A stretch of DNA of 64,000 nucleotides, from contig NZ_KE340381.1 of the NCBI RefSeq assembly GCF_000413935.1, positions 62,001 through 126,000 of the forward strand, in the 5' to 3' direction. The position numbers were made by a program, and so were the translations under genes. Below are positions 55,469 through 62,499 of the stretch, one piece after another. This DNA comes from Acinetobacter colistiniresistens (GTDB lineage Bacteria > Pseudomonadota > Gammaproteobacteria > Pseudomonadales > Moraxellaceae). The notes under the pieces were generated by a model. That model was not told the DNA's origin. It saw only the letters and a list, made by a program, of their open reading frames with translations, and did no database searches. Positions within the stretch are counted from its first letter, which is position 1; every line of letters starts with the position of its first letter.

Positions 55469-56457
55469 ATTTAAGGCGTAACTTGGGTAAGTGGTCGACC
55501 TAATTCCGTAAATCTGTTAAGGACTGCTACACGTGCATGGATCTCATTCACTTGGCTATCAAAACTCCTTGCACTGAGTTTATCGCCTAATAATTTGATG
55601 CAATGCATCTTAGTTTCAACCAAACTTCGACGATGATAGCCTGACCATTTTTTCCATAGTGTCCTGCCTAAACGTTTAATTGTTCTAAGTAATTCATTTC
55701 GCTCTAGCGAGCTACTCTTTGTATCTTTCCATGGTTTCGCATTTTTTCTAGGTGGAATCACCGCATGCGCTTGCCGATCTGCAATGACCTGACGGCATTG
55801 CTTGGTGTCATAAGCTCCATCGGTATAAACACAGTTAATCTGCTCATCTTGTGGAATCTGATTAAGTAAATCACCAAGCACCTGTGAATCACTGACATTA
55901 TTGGTTGTAAGCTGAACTGCTCGTATTTGTAGGGTTTTAGCATCTATACCAATATGAAGTTTACGCCATTGGCGACGATATTCAGGTCCATGTTTCTTGC
56001 ATTTCCATTCGCCCTCACCTAGAAACTTCATGCCTGTAGAGTCCATGAGTAGATGCAGCCCATCGCTACTTTTTTGGTAGCTGATTACAATATCAATATG
56101 CTTTTGTCTTCTACAAAGCGTGGTGTAATCTGGAGCTATCCAATTTAATCCGCAAAGTTTAATCAGACTTTGCACAAAGCCAGTGACCATACGTAAAGAC
56201 AGACGGAATAAGGATTTAATCATTAAGCAGCATTGGATGGCTGCGTCGGAGTAGGTTTGATTTCGCCCTTGTTTGCCTTTTGATGGCGCATACCATTGCG
56301 TAGCAGGATCAAACCAAATGGCAATATTTCCGCGACTCATGAGTGCTCGGTTATATGCGGACCAATTGGTTGTGCGGTAGATTTTGTGTGTAGGCTTCTT
56401 CATTTGAAAATTATATCGCTGAAAAACCCTTTACAGATAGGTTTGTGCAACAAAGCC
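55419..56457 (-). mobile_element. IS5-family insertion sequence at a deletion junction
   Basis: 1039 bp, with perfect 16-bp terminal inverted repeats GGCTTTGTTGCACAAA (55419-55434 and 56442-56457). The flanks (CTTTCAACA on the left, ATTGGGAGT on the right) show no target duplication. The genes on both sides have lost their 5' ends at the IS boundary. Both facts indicate that recombination between IS copies or an adjacent deletion, not simple insertion, created this arrangement. Confidence 0.9.
55471..56403 (-). CDS. IS5-family (IS903-like) transposase
   Basis: The protein has 310 residues. DDE residues are in LLMDSTGMK (D, about 120), CVYTDGAYDT (D, about 193) and RRSLVETKMHCIK (E, about 265). 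The N-terminal WSAYNRALMSRGNIAIWFDP and QTYSDAAIQCCLMIKSLF are standard for this group. It fills nearly the whole element and appears intact. Confidence 0.93.
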   Translation of the reverse strand: MKKPTHKIYRTTNWSAYNRALMSRGNIAIWFDPATQWYAPSKGKQGRNQTYSDAAIQCCLMIKSLFRLSLRMVTGFVQSLIKLCGLNWIAPDYTTLCRRQKHIDIVISYQKSSDGLHLLMDSTGMKFLGEGEWKCKKHGPEYRRQWRKLHIGIDAKTLQIRAVQLTTNNVSDSQVLGDLLNQIPQDEQINCVYTDGAYDTKQCRQVIADRQAHAVIPPRKNAKPWKDTKSSSLERNELLRTIKRLGRTLWKKWSGYHRRSLVETKMHCIKLLGDKLSARSFDSQVNEIHARVAVLNRFTELGRPLTQVTP

Positions 56458-57623
56458 ATTGGGAGTTAATACTTTGTGACATTCGTCCAGAATTACTTTC
56501 TCCTCTTGTCGAAAAACTTCCTAAAAGTCTAGCAACTACACAACGCTTAGATTTATATGACAAGGAAAATTTACGGGAAGTAATTAAAGGAGCTCATTTA
56601 GTTGTACTTGGAGCTGGACCATATATTCGAACTTCAGCACCAGTCATCGAAGCTTGCCTTGAAGCAAAAATACCGTATTTAGATTTTGATGATGACGTTG
56701 AAAGTACAGAACATGCACTTGCACTGCATGAAAAAGCGAAAGCAGCTGGTATTCCAATATATGTAGGTTGTGGCGCTTCTCCTGGTATGTCTAATGTTTT
56801 GGTTGTTGATGCAGCAAATCAGTTAGATACAGTTGAAAATATTGATTGTTGTTGGCTCGTAGGTGATGAACGTCCAGGTATTGGTCGAGCAGTGCTAGAG
56901 CATTTCCTACATATTACTGCTGGTGATTGTTTGACATGGGAAGATGGAAAACGAGTAAATCATGAAACATTCGTTGAAATTGGTTACGCTCCTTTAGGTG
57001 AAGGTCAAGACGAAGTACTTTTGTATGAAACTGCTCATCCAGAACCAATTACTTTGCCACGTAAATATCCAAATGCTAAACGTATCCGCTGCCTAGGTGG
57101 TCTTGATCCAGCACCATTTAACGGTCTTGGACGTGGCGTTGGGTTAGCTGTTCATAATGGAGAAATGACAGTTAAAGAAGGCGTCGATTTCCTTGAAGAT
57201 CTACTCAATAAAAAATTAGGTTCAGTTAAAGGTTGGAAAGCTGCTATAAGCGGTATGATGGGCCAAGTCAAACGTAAAGAATCGACCTTTGCTGCGATGG
57301 TAGAGTTTCTTACAAAATCTGCGATCGGTCAGACTTATCAATACAGAGGCGGTTTATTAGCAAGAGTATCTGGTACAAAAAATGGTAGGCCTGCTGTCGC
57401 AATACGTCGATCAATAACTGCAAAACAAGATCCATATTTATTTAAAGATATGGCAGCAATTACAGGTACAGCTTGTGCAGCCTTTATGGTTCTAGCTCTG
57501 GACGAAAGCGGGAAACGAAGTGGTGCTTTTGCGCCAGAAGATTGGGCTGAGCCAGAAGCTTTCTATAATGCACTTGAACGTGTAGGTACACCACGCGCTG
57601 AAATCGTGGAGAGTGTACTATGA
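56445..57623 (+). pseudogene. Saccharopine-dehydrogenase-like oxidoreductase, 5' end lost at the IS
   Basis: 392 codons. The frame starts at a GTG inside the IS inverted repeat; native sequence starts at 56458 with WELILCDIRPELLSPL. Homologues begin with a Rossmann GxGxxG strand and helix of about 30 residues before this point, which are missing here. The rest is intact: VVLGAGPYIRTSAPVIEACLEAKIPYLDFDDD, GCGASPGMSNVLV, and the C-terminal domain to the stop, which overlaps the amine oxidase start (ATGA). Without the dinucleotide-binding loop it is unlikely to be active. First gene of a four-gene set. Confidence 0.8.
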
Positions 57624-58927
57624 ACAAGTATGATTATGATGTAGCAGTGATTGGTGCTGGATGTGCAGGTGTCGTTGCAGCGCGCGACTTAAGCAATGCT
57701 GGTCATACGGTTGTATTATTAGAGGCGCGTGACCGTATTGGTGGGCGAACTTTTACTGGTGAAGCATTTGGTCGACAAGTTGAATTTGGTGGTGGTTATG
57801 CGCACTGGACTCAACCCTATATTTGGCGAGAACTGCAACGCTATGGTATTGGCTTAAACCCTCCTACAGAAGTTGATAAAACAGTTTGGTTTGCTGACGG
57901 TAAGCTACATACTGGCACACAAGCTGAATATGCAGCCGTTGCCGAACCATTACTGACACTTTTCTTTAATGATGCTCGTCAATGGTTCCCTCTTCCATAT
58001 GATATAAATGCTATCGATACCAGTGACCTTGAGAGACAAACCTTAGGAGATCGACTTAACGCCTTAAATTTATCAACTTATGAACGTGACGTTTTAGATG
58101 GATTGTTATCGACTCTAGTTTATTCTTGGGATGAACAAGGCGTCGCTCAAATCTTATTCTGGGCAGCTACATATTTTGGAAATTGGGGGGCATTTTTCGA
58201 AGTCGCAGGTTCTTGGCCAATTGCAGGCGGCACACAAAAACTGGTAAGAGCTATTCACAATGATTCAGGTGCTGAATTACGACTTTCTTCACCAGTTGCA
58301 ACCATAGATGATCAAGGTGATCAACTTGTAATTACGACCCAATCTGGTGAAAAGGTTGTGTCAAAAAAAGTCCTCGTTGCCGTTCCATTAAATGTTTTAT
58401 CTGATATCAAAATTACACCTGAAGTTAATCAATCTGTTCAAAATATGATTGATGTAAAACATCCAATGCGTACCGCTAAATTATGGGCACGTGTCCGTGG
58501 AAAGATCGAGCCTTTTATTGCATTCGCACCTGTTGAGCAAAACCCAATTAATACCATTCGTGTTGAATATGAACATGGAGATGATTCACTTTTAGTATGT
58601 TTTGTTTCTGATGAATCAACTATTGATGTGAATGATGTTGAAGCTGTTCAAAAATCTTTACGGATGTTTAATCCAGACATTGAAGTACTTGAAGTCGCGT
58701 CGCATAACTGGGCCACTGATCCTTTTGCGCAAGGAACTTGGGTACATCATCGCCCTGGGAATTTAACGGGCGCTGTTCCACTTCTACACAAACCTCATGG
58801 AAACATCTATTTTGCTGGTGGCGATATAGCAGCAATGACCATGGGCGGGATCGAGGGCGCCTTACAGTCTGGTATTGAAACTGCGGCAAACATAAGTCAT
58901 GCAATGACTAAAAAATTAGCGGAGTAA
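57620..58927 (+). CDS. FAD-dependent amine oxidase family protein
   Basis: The protein has 435 residues. The N-terminal FAD motif DVAVIGAGCAGVVAARDLSNAGHTVVLLEARDRIGGRT (residues 6-43), FGGGYAHWTQPYIWRELQRYGI, and the C-terminal FAD-contact NIYFAGGDIAAMTMGGIEGALQSG are those of flavin monoamine oxidases. It oxidises an amine to an imine with O2, giving an aldehyde or ketone. It overlaps the preceding fragment by 4 bp and precedes the monooxygenase by 5 bp, so they form an operon. Because the first gene is broken at the IS, expression may depend on a promoter in the IS. Confidence 0.85.
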   Translation: MNKYDYDVAVIGAGCAGVVAARDLSNAGHTVVLLEARDRIGGRTFTGEAFGRQVEFGGGYAHWTQPYIWRELQRYGIGLNPPTEVDKTVWFADGKLHTGTQAEYAAVAEPLLTLFFNDARQWFPLPYDINAIDTSDLERQTLGDRLNALNLSTYERDVLDGLLSTLVYSWDEQGVAQILFWAATYFGNWGAFFEVAGSWPIAGGTQKLVRAIHNDSGAELRLSSPVATIDDQGDQLVITTQSGEKVVSKKVLVAVPLNVLSDIKITPEVNQSVQNMIDVKHPMRTAKLWARVRGKIEPFIAFAPVEQNPINTIRVEYEHGDDSLLVCFVSDESTIDVNDVEAVQKSLRMFNPDIEVLEVASHNWATDPFAQGTWVHHRPGNLTGAVPLLHKPHGNIYFAGGDIAAMTMGGIEGALQSGIETAANISHAMTKKLAE

Positions 58928-58932
58928 ATATC

Positions 58933-60474
58933 ATGGACAAGAAAAATGATTTTAATCAATCTTTGGATGTAGAAACACTTATCATTGGCGCAGGGATTGC
59001 GGGTATTAGTGCGGCATACCATCTAAAGAAAAATCGCCCTAATTCGAGTTTTTTAATTCTTGAAGGCCGAGAACAAATTGGTGGTACTTGGAGTTTCTTT
59101 CGCTATCCTGGTATTCGCTCAGATTCAGATATGCAATCTTTTGCTTTTGGCTTTAAACCATGGACTCAAAATAAGACTTTTGGTAGTGCGCAAATGATCT
59201 GTGATTATTTGCAGGAAACCATTACAGAAAATGGTATCGACAAACATATCCAATTTGGCAGCTATGTAACCAGTGCAGAGTTTTCATCGGATGAGGGGCT
59301 TTGGACTGTTAAAGTCAAACAAAAAGATCAAAAAAACTTAGTTACCTTACGCTCTCGTTTCTTACTTATGGGCACAGGTTATTATGACTATAATAATGGT
59401 TATACCCCTGAATTTAAGGGAATAGAAGAGTTTAAGGGGCAAATCGTCCATCCTCAACACTGGCCCAAAAATCTGAACTATTCAGGTAAAAAAGTTGTGG
59501 TGATCGGTAGTGGTGCAACAGCAGTGACCTTAATCCCTGCTATGGCAAATGATGTTGGACATATCACCATGCTGCAACGATCACCTAGTTATGTCATTGC
59601 GATGCCAAGTGTCGATCCTATTGCCGTTGCTCTAAATAAAGTACTTTCCCCTCAACGTGCTTATGAAATTATTCGAAAGAAAAATATTGCACTGAGTCGG
59701 GGGGTGTTTAATTTAAGTCGCCGTTTTCCTGATGTGATGCGTCGCTTATTAATCGCAGATGTACGACGCAGATTACCTAAAGGCTTTGATGTCGATACTC
59801 ATTTTTCGCCTAAATACAATCCATGGGATGAGCGTCTATGCGTAGTTCCAGATGGAGATATGTTTAAAGCTATTTCAGCAGGAAAAGCTTCTGTCGTTAC
59901 TGACCATATCGAACGCTTTACCAAAGAAGGCATATTGTTGAAGTCTGGAAAAGTTCTAGAAGCAGACATCATTATTACTGCAACAGGTTTAAATATGCTG
60001 GCATTCAGCAAGATTCAACTTACTGTCGATGGTAAAAATATCAATTATCCAGATACCACCATCTATAAATCCATGATGCTATCTGATATCCCTAATTTTG
60101 CATTTGCATTTGGCTATACCAATATCGCATGGACACTAAAAGTAGATCTCGTCTGGAAGCATTTCTGCCATATGCTTGACTATATGGATGAGAACAAATA
60201 CGGAACATTCACCCCTGTTATTCATAATAAAGACATGAAACGTGTTCCTTTTGTTGATTTGAGTCCAGGATATGTTCAACGTGGTTTAGCACAGTTCCCT
60301 ATGGCTGGAACTGAAGGAAATTGGACGCTTCAACACGATTACAAATTTGATTTAGAGCGGCTGACTAACGATTCTGTGGTTGATAAAGCATTACAGTTCA
60401 CCGATATTCGGCCCAAGAAAAAGTTGACTGTCGTTACAGAATCATCTTCAGAACAATTGAAGATCAAAGCGTAA
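58933..60474 (+). CDS. AlmA/EthA-like flavin-binding monooxygenase
   Basis: The protein has 513 residues. It has the FAD motif IIGAGIAGISAAYHLKK (about 18-34), REQIGGTWSFFRYPGIRSDSDMQSFAFGFKPW, the BVMO fingerprint FKGQIVHPQHWP (FxGxxxHxxxWP, about 170), NADPH motif VIGSGATAVTLIP and NPWDERLCVVPDGD. This combination is typical of the AlmA (long-chain alkane) and EthA subgroup, and differs from the BVMO at 28323-29810. The substrate could be a ketone, thioether or alkane; the sequence alone cannot decide. Confidence 0.85.
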   Translation: MDKKNDFNQSLDVETLIIGAGIAGISAAYHLKKNRPNSSFLILEGREQIGGTWSFFRYPGIRSDSDMQSFAFGFKPWTQNKTFGSAQMICDYLQETITENGIDKHIQFGSYVTSAEFSSDEGLWTVKVKQKDQKNLVTLRSRFLLMGTGYYDYNNGYTPEFKGIEEFKGQIVHPQHWPKNLNYSGKKVVVIGSGATAVTLIPAMANDVGHITMLQRSPSYVIAMPSVDPIAVALNKVLSPQRAYEIIRKKNIALSRGVFNLSRRFPDVMRRLLIADVRRRLPKGFDVDTHFSPKYNPWDERLCVVPDGDMFKAISAGKASVVTDHIERFTKEGILLKSGKVLEADIIITATGLNMLAFSKIQLTVDGKNINYPDTTIYKSMMLSDIPNFAFAFGYTNIAWTLKVDLVWKHFCHMLDYMDENKYGTFTPVIHNKDMKRVPFVDLSPGYVQRGLAQFPMAGTEGNWTLQHDYKFDLERLTNDSVVDKALQFTDIRPKKKLTVVTESSSEQLKIKA

Positions 60475-60556
60475 TATTGCATTCAAAATTCCAGTCTCTT
60501 ATTTAAACCAAACCTAAAAGTTTAGATGAGAGACTAAAATAGATTGGGTAAACATT

Positions 60557-61492
60557 ATGGAAAATATTAAATTTACCAGTAAAGGAATTACATGTTCAGC
60601 ATGGTATATCCCGACTACATCGGATAAATATAGAAATTCACGAGGACGACCATGCATTATCATGGCAAATGGCTTTGGGGGCACAAAAGATACTGGTTTG
60701 TTACATTTTGCAGAGCCATTGAGTAAAGCGGGCTTTGATACATTTATATTTGATTATCGTGGGTTTGGAGAGTCTGGTGGTTTTCCAAGACAGAACGTTT
60801 CCTATAAAAATCAACGTGAGGACTATCATGCAGCAATTGCAGCTGTACGAAGTTTACCGAATATAGATCGAAATCGTATAGCGCTTTGGGGGACATCTTA
60901 TTCTGGTGGGCATGTTATGGTCGTTGCTGCCCAAGACAAAAAAATATCCGCTGTGGTATCCATGAATCCTGCAACTGATGGCTTAGCAGCCCTTTCACAA
61001 ATCTATCGTTATGGCGGTTTAAAACAATTAACTGTTGCAATTGGACATGGTCTAAAAGATTTAGCTTATTCACTGCTCAGTCAAAAATCTCACCTTATTC
61101 CAATCGTAGGGCAACCTAATACTGCTGCAATGATTAGCACACCAGGCGCAGAAGCAGGATATAAATTAATGGCCGGTCCAACTTGGCGAAATGAAGTTTG
61201 TGCCCGTACAGCTTTAGAAGTTGCGAGAAATCGACCGATTACTTTCGCTCACCAGATATTATGTCCTTTACTTGTACAAGTAGGCTCAAATGATCAAGTA
61301 GCTCCGCCCGATGCTGCCCGTAAGTCCGCTAATTTAGCAAATGGACAAACTAAACTACTAGAATATCCAATAGACCATTTTGATTTTTACATTGGGTCGT
61401 GGCAAAAAAAATTGCTTGAAGATCAGCTTAATTTCTTACATAAGGTCCTTAGCTCTAGAAAAACTAGAGCTAATCAATCCCAAACACCCTAA
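60557..61492 (+). CDS. Alpha/beta hydrolase
   Basis: The protein has 311 residues. The core motifs are MANGFGGTKDTGL (oxyanion region), FDYRGFGESGG, nucleophile elbow WGTSYSGGHVM (about 115), acid VGSNDQVAPPDAARKSA (about 257) and His in PIDHFDFY (about 283). It lacks a signal peptide. It is 82 bp after the monooxygenase and could hydrolyse its ester product. A terminator at 61535-61555 follows. Confidence 0.82.
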   Translation: MENIKFTSKGITCSAWYIPTTSDKYRNSRGRPCIIMANGFGGTKDTGLLHFAEPLSKAGFDTFIFDYRGFGESGGFPRQNVSYKNQREDYHAAIAAVRSLPNIDRNRIALWGTSYSGGHVMVVAAQDKKISAVVSMNPATDGLAALSQIYRYGGLKQLTVAIGHGLKDLAYSLLSQKSHLIPIVGQPNTAAMISTPGAEAGYKLMAGPTWRNEVCARTALEVARNRPITFAHQILCPLLVQVGSNDQVAPPDAARKSANLANGQTKLLEYPIDHFDFYIGSWQKKLLEDQLNFLHKVLSSRKTRANQSQTP

Positions 61493-61534
61493 TAGGAATA
61501 CATTAGATTACTAAAAGTTTTTGAATAATTTTGA

Positions 61535-61555
61535 AAGCCCTAAATTTTAGGGCTT
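61535..61555. terminator. Terminator after the island oxidoreductase operon
   Basis: A near-perfect palindrome, AAGCCCTAAA T TTTAGGGCTT, lies between the convergent hydrolase gene and integrase remnant. It can act in both directions. Confidence 0.7.
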
Positions 61556-61562
61556 CATCATA

Positions 61563-61796
61563 TTAATTCAAAGCCTGAACCAACTGCTGCAACCCTTTCT
61601 GAATATCCTGAACATGAGTTAAATCATTAGGTTGCTGATGGTGCTCTGACTTACGCTCACCAAGAACAGTAAAGCGTATGTTCCAGTATTTTTGCCCTGA
61701 TGGCGTTACGAGAAGTGATAGACCGTTCTCATCCGAAAGGCGATATCGTTTTTCTTTTGACTGTGCTTTTCTGCATTCTATATCAGTAAGCTTCAT
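61563..61796 (-). pseudogene. Remnant of a tyrosine-recombinase integrase (Arm-binding domain only)
   Basis: 77 codons. Residues 1-51 match the N-terminal DUF4102 Arm-DNA-binding domain of P4-type integrases (MKLTDIECRKAQ, KEKRYRLSDENGLSLLVTPS, YWNIRFTVLGERKS). The remaining 26 residues (EHHQQPNDLTH...) do not continue the family, and the catalytic domain (R-H-R-Y) is absent. Internal deletion or fusion with other sequence is likely. It begins 184 bp from the ssrA 3' end, the usual position for an integrase whose target is ssrA. Confidence 0.8.
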
Positions 61797-61800
61797 CTGT

Positions 61801-61856
61801 ATTTACCCTTTATCTAGACTAAAAATAATTGGGTAAATTTTCCCAATAATTACCCA
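61801..61856. promoter_or_regulatory. Candidate integrase arm-type sites
   Basis: ATTTACCC (61801-61808), ATTGGGTAAATTT (61828-61840) and ATTACCCA (61849-61856) are variants of one sequence in both orientations, just upstream of the integrase start. The 13-bp form recurs inverted at 46118-46130 near the other island end. A similar ATTGGGTAAA also occurs at 60543-60552, so the sequence is not confined to the ends. Confidence 0.45.
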
Positions 61857-61912
61857 CAGAAGACAAAAATAAGGTCAAATCAAGTCGGATGATATCGGAC
61901 AAACAGGCAAAT

Positions 61913-61949
61913 AAAAAAGCCTTTAAGCATTGAACTTAAAGGCTTTTTT
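61913..61949. terminator. Strong terminator downstream of ssrA
   Basis: Arms AAAAAAGCCTTTAAG (61913-61927) and CTTAAAGGCTTTTTT (61935-61949) pair perfectly over 15 bp with a 7-nt loop. It lies 31 bp past the mature tmRNA 3' end on the minus strand, with a T6 run for that direction, and would also stop transcription entering ssrA. Confidence 0.88.
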
Positions 61950-61979
61950 ATATCGGATCGAACAATCCCGAATAATATT

Positions 61980-61994
61980 TTGGTGGAGATGGCG
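61980..61994. repeat. Putative proximal att site at the ssrA 3' end
   Basis: TTGGTGGAGATGGCG includes the tmRNA acceptor end (CCA end on the minus strand). It is repeated at 46045-46059. Confidence 0.7.
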
Positions 61995-62339
61995 GGAGTC
62001 GAACCCGCGTCCGCCAGCACTACGCCCGAGAATACTACATGCTTAGATATCGTCTACTATTTTAACTCTTTGTGACCCGACGAACAGGGTACAAATCGCG
62101 ATCCTCTAAATTTAGTACAAAGCCCCGAGGCTTGGCTTTATACGGACTTGTGTGCGTGCGCTTCAGTCGGGTTCACTGACCACAAGTATTCAGTGAAGCG
62201 GACAAGCTGCCCTTAGGCAGCTAGAGCGTATGATTCGTCGTTTGCGACTAAAAAATGCAAATTTGATTTACGAGAGGAAATGCGCTCTCGGCATGCATCT
62301 ATGAGTTTCATTACCAGCGTCGAAGCCAGAAACATCCCC
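61981..62339 (-). ncRNA. ssrA: tmRNA (transfer-messenger RNA)
   Basis: 359 nt. The 5' end GGGGATGTTTCTGGCTTCGA (from 62339) pairs as the tRNA-like acceptor with the 3' end ...GACTCCCGCCATCTCCACCA at 61981, and a T-loop GGGTTCGACTCCC is present. The tag frame is GCA at 62245 to TAA at 62213-62215, encoding ANDESYALAA, with the conserved TTAGTC before the resume codon. tmRNA with SmpB rescues stalled ribosomes. Its 3' end is a common integration site, and here an element has used it while leaving the RNA complete. Confidence 0.97.
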
Positions 62340-62357
62340 AAAGTACAGCGCAATCAT

Positions 62358-62386
62358 AGCATAGATGACTAAAATTTAAATGTTAA
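62358..62386 (-). promoter_or_regulatory. ssrA promoter
   Basis: On the minus strand, TTAACA (62386-62381) and TATGCT (62363-62358) are separated by 17 bp. The -10 is 18 bases before the mature tmRNA 5' end, leaving a short leader that would be processed. Confidence 0.75.
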
Positions 62387-62499
62387 TTTGTCATCATCGT
62401 GCAAAATATGCGCTTCTAAGCTTATATTGTTGCTGGACTTGGCTTTTCAAGACCTGAATTAAAAGAAGTTGCCACAAAGATAGCATTCTCAATATGAAC

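Larger units (their letters stand above)
46046..61980. mobile_element. Decayed integrative element in the 3' end of ssrA
   Basis: About 15.9 kb lies between direct repeats of the tmRNA 3' end (46045-46059 and 61980-61994). An integrase remnant (61563-61796) lies next to ssrA with its start toward the att site, as in many elements that use ssrA. A 13-bp sequence, ATTGGGTAAATTT, occurs at 61828-61840 and inverted at 46118-46130, near both ends. Cargo: a giant RTX protein, an IS5-family element and an oxidoreductase/hydrolase operon. No intact integrase or excision gene remains, so the element is probably immobile. Confidence 0.68.

Noticed and set aside
60543..60552. ATTGGGTAAA as evidence for a further island end
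   Set aside because: It lies just before the start codon of the hydrolase gene and has no att-like sequence beside it; probably chance, and it weakens the specificity of the shorter motif.
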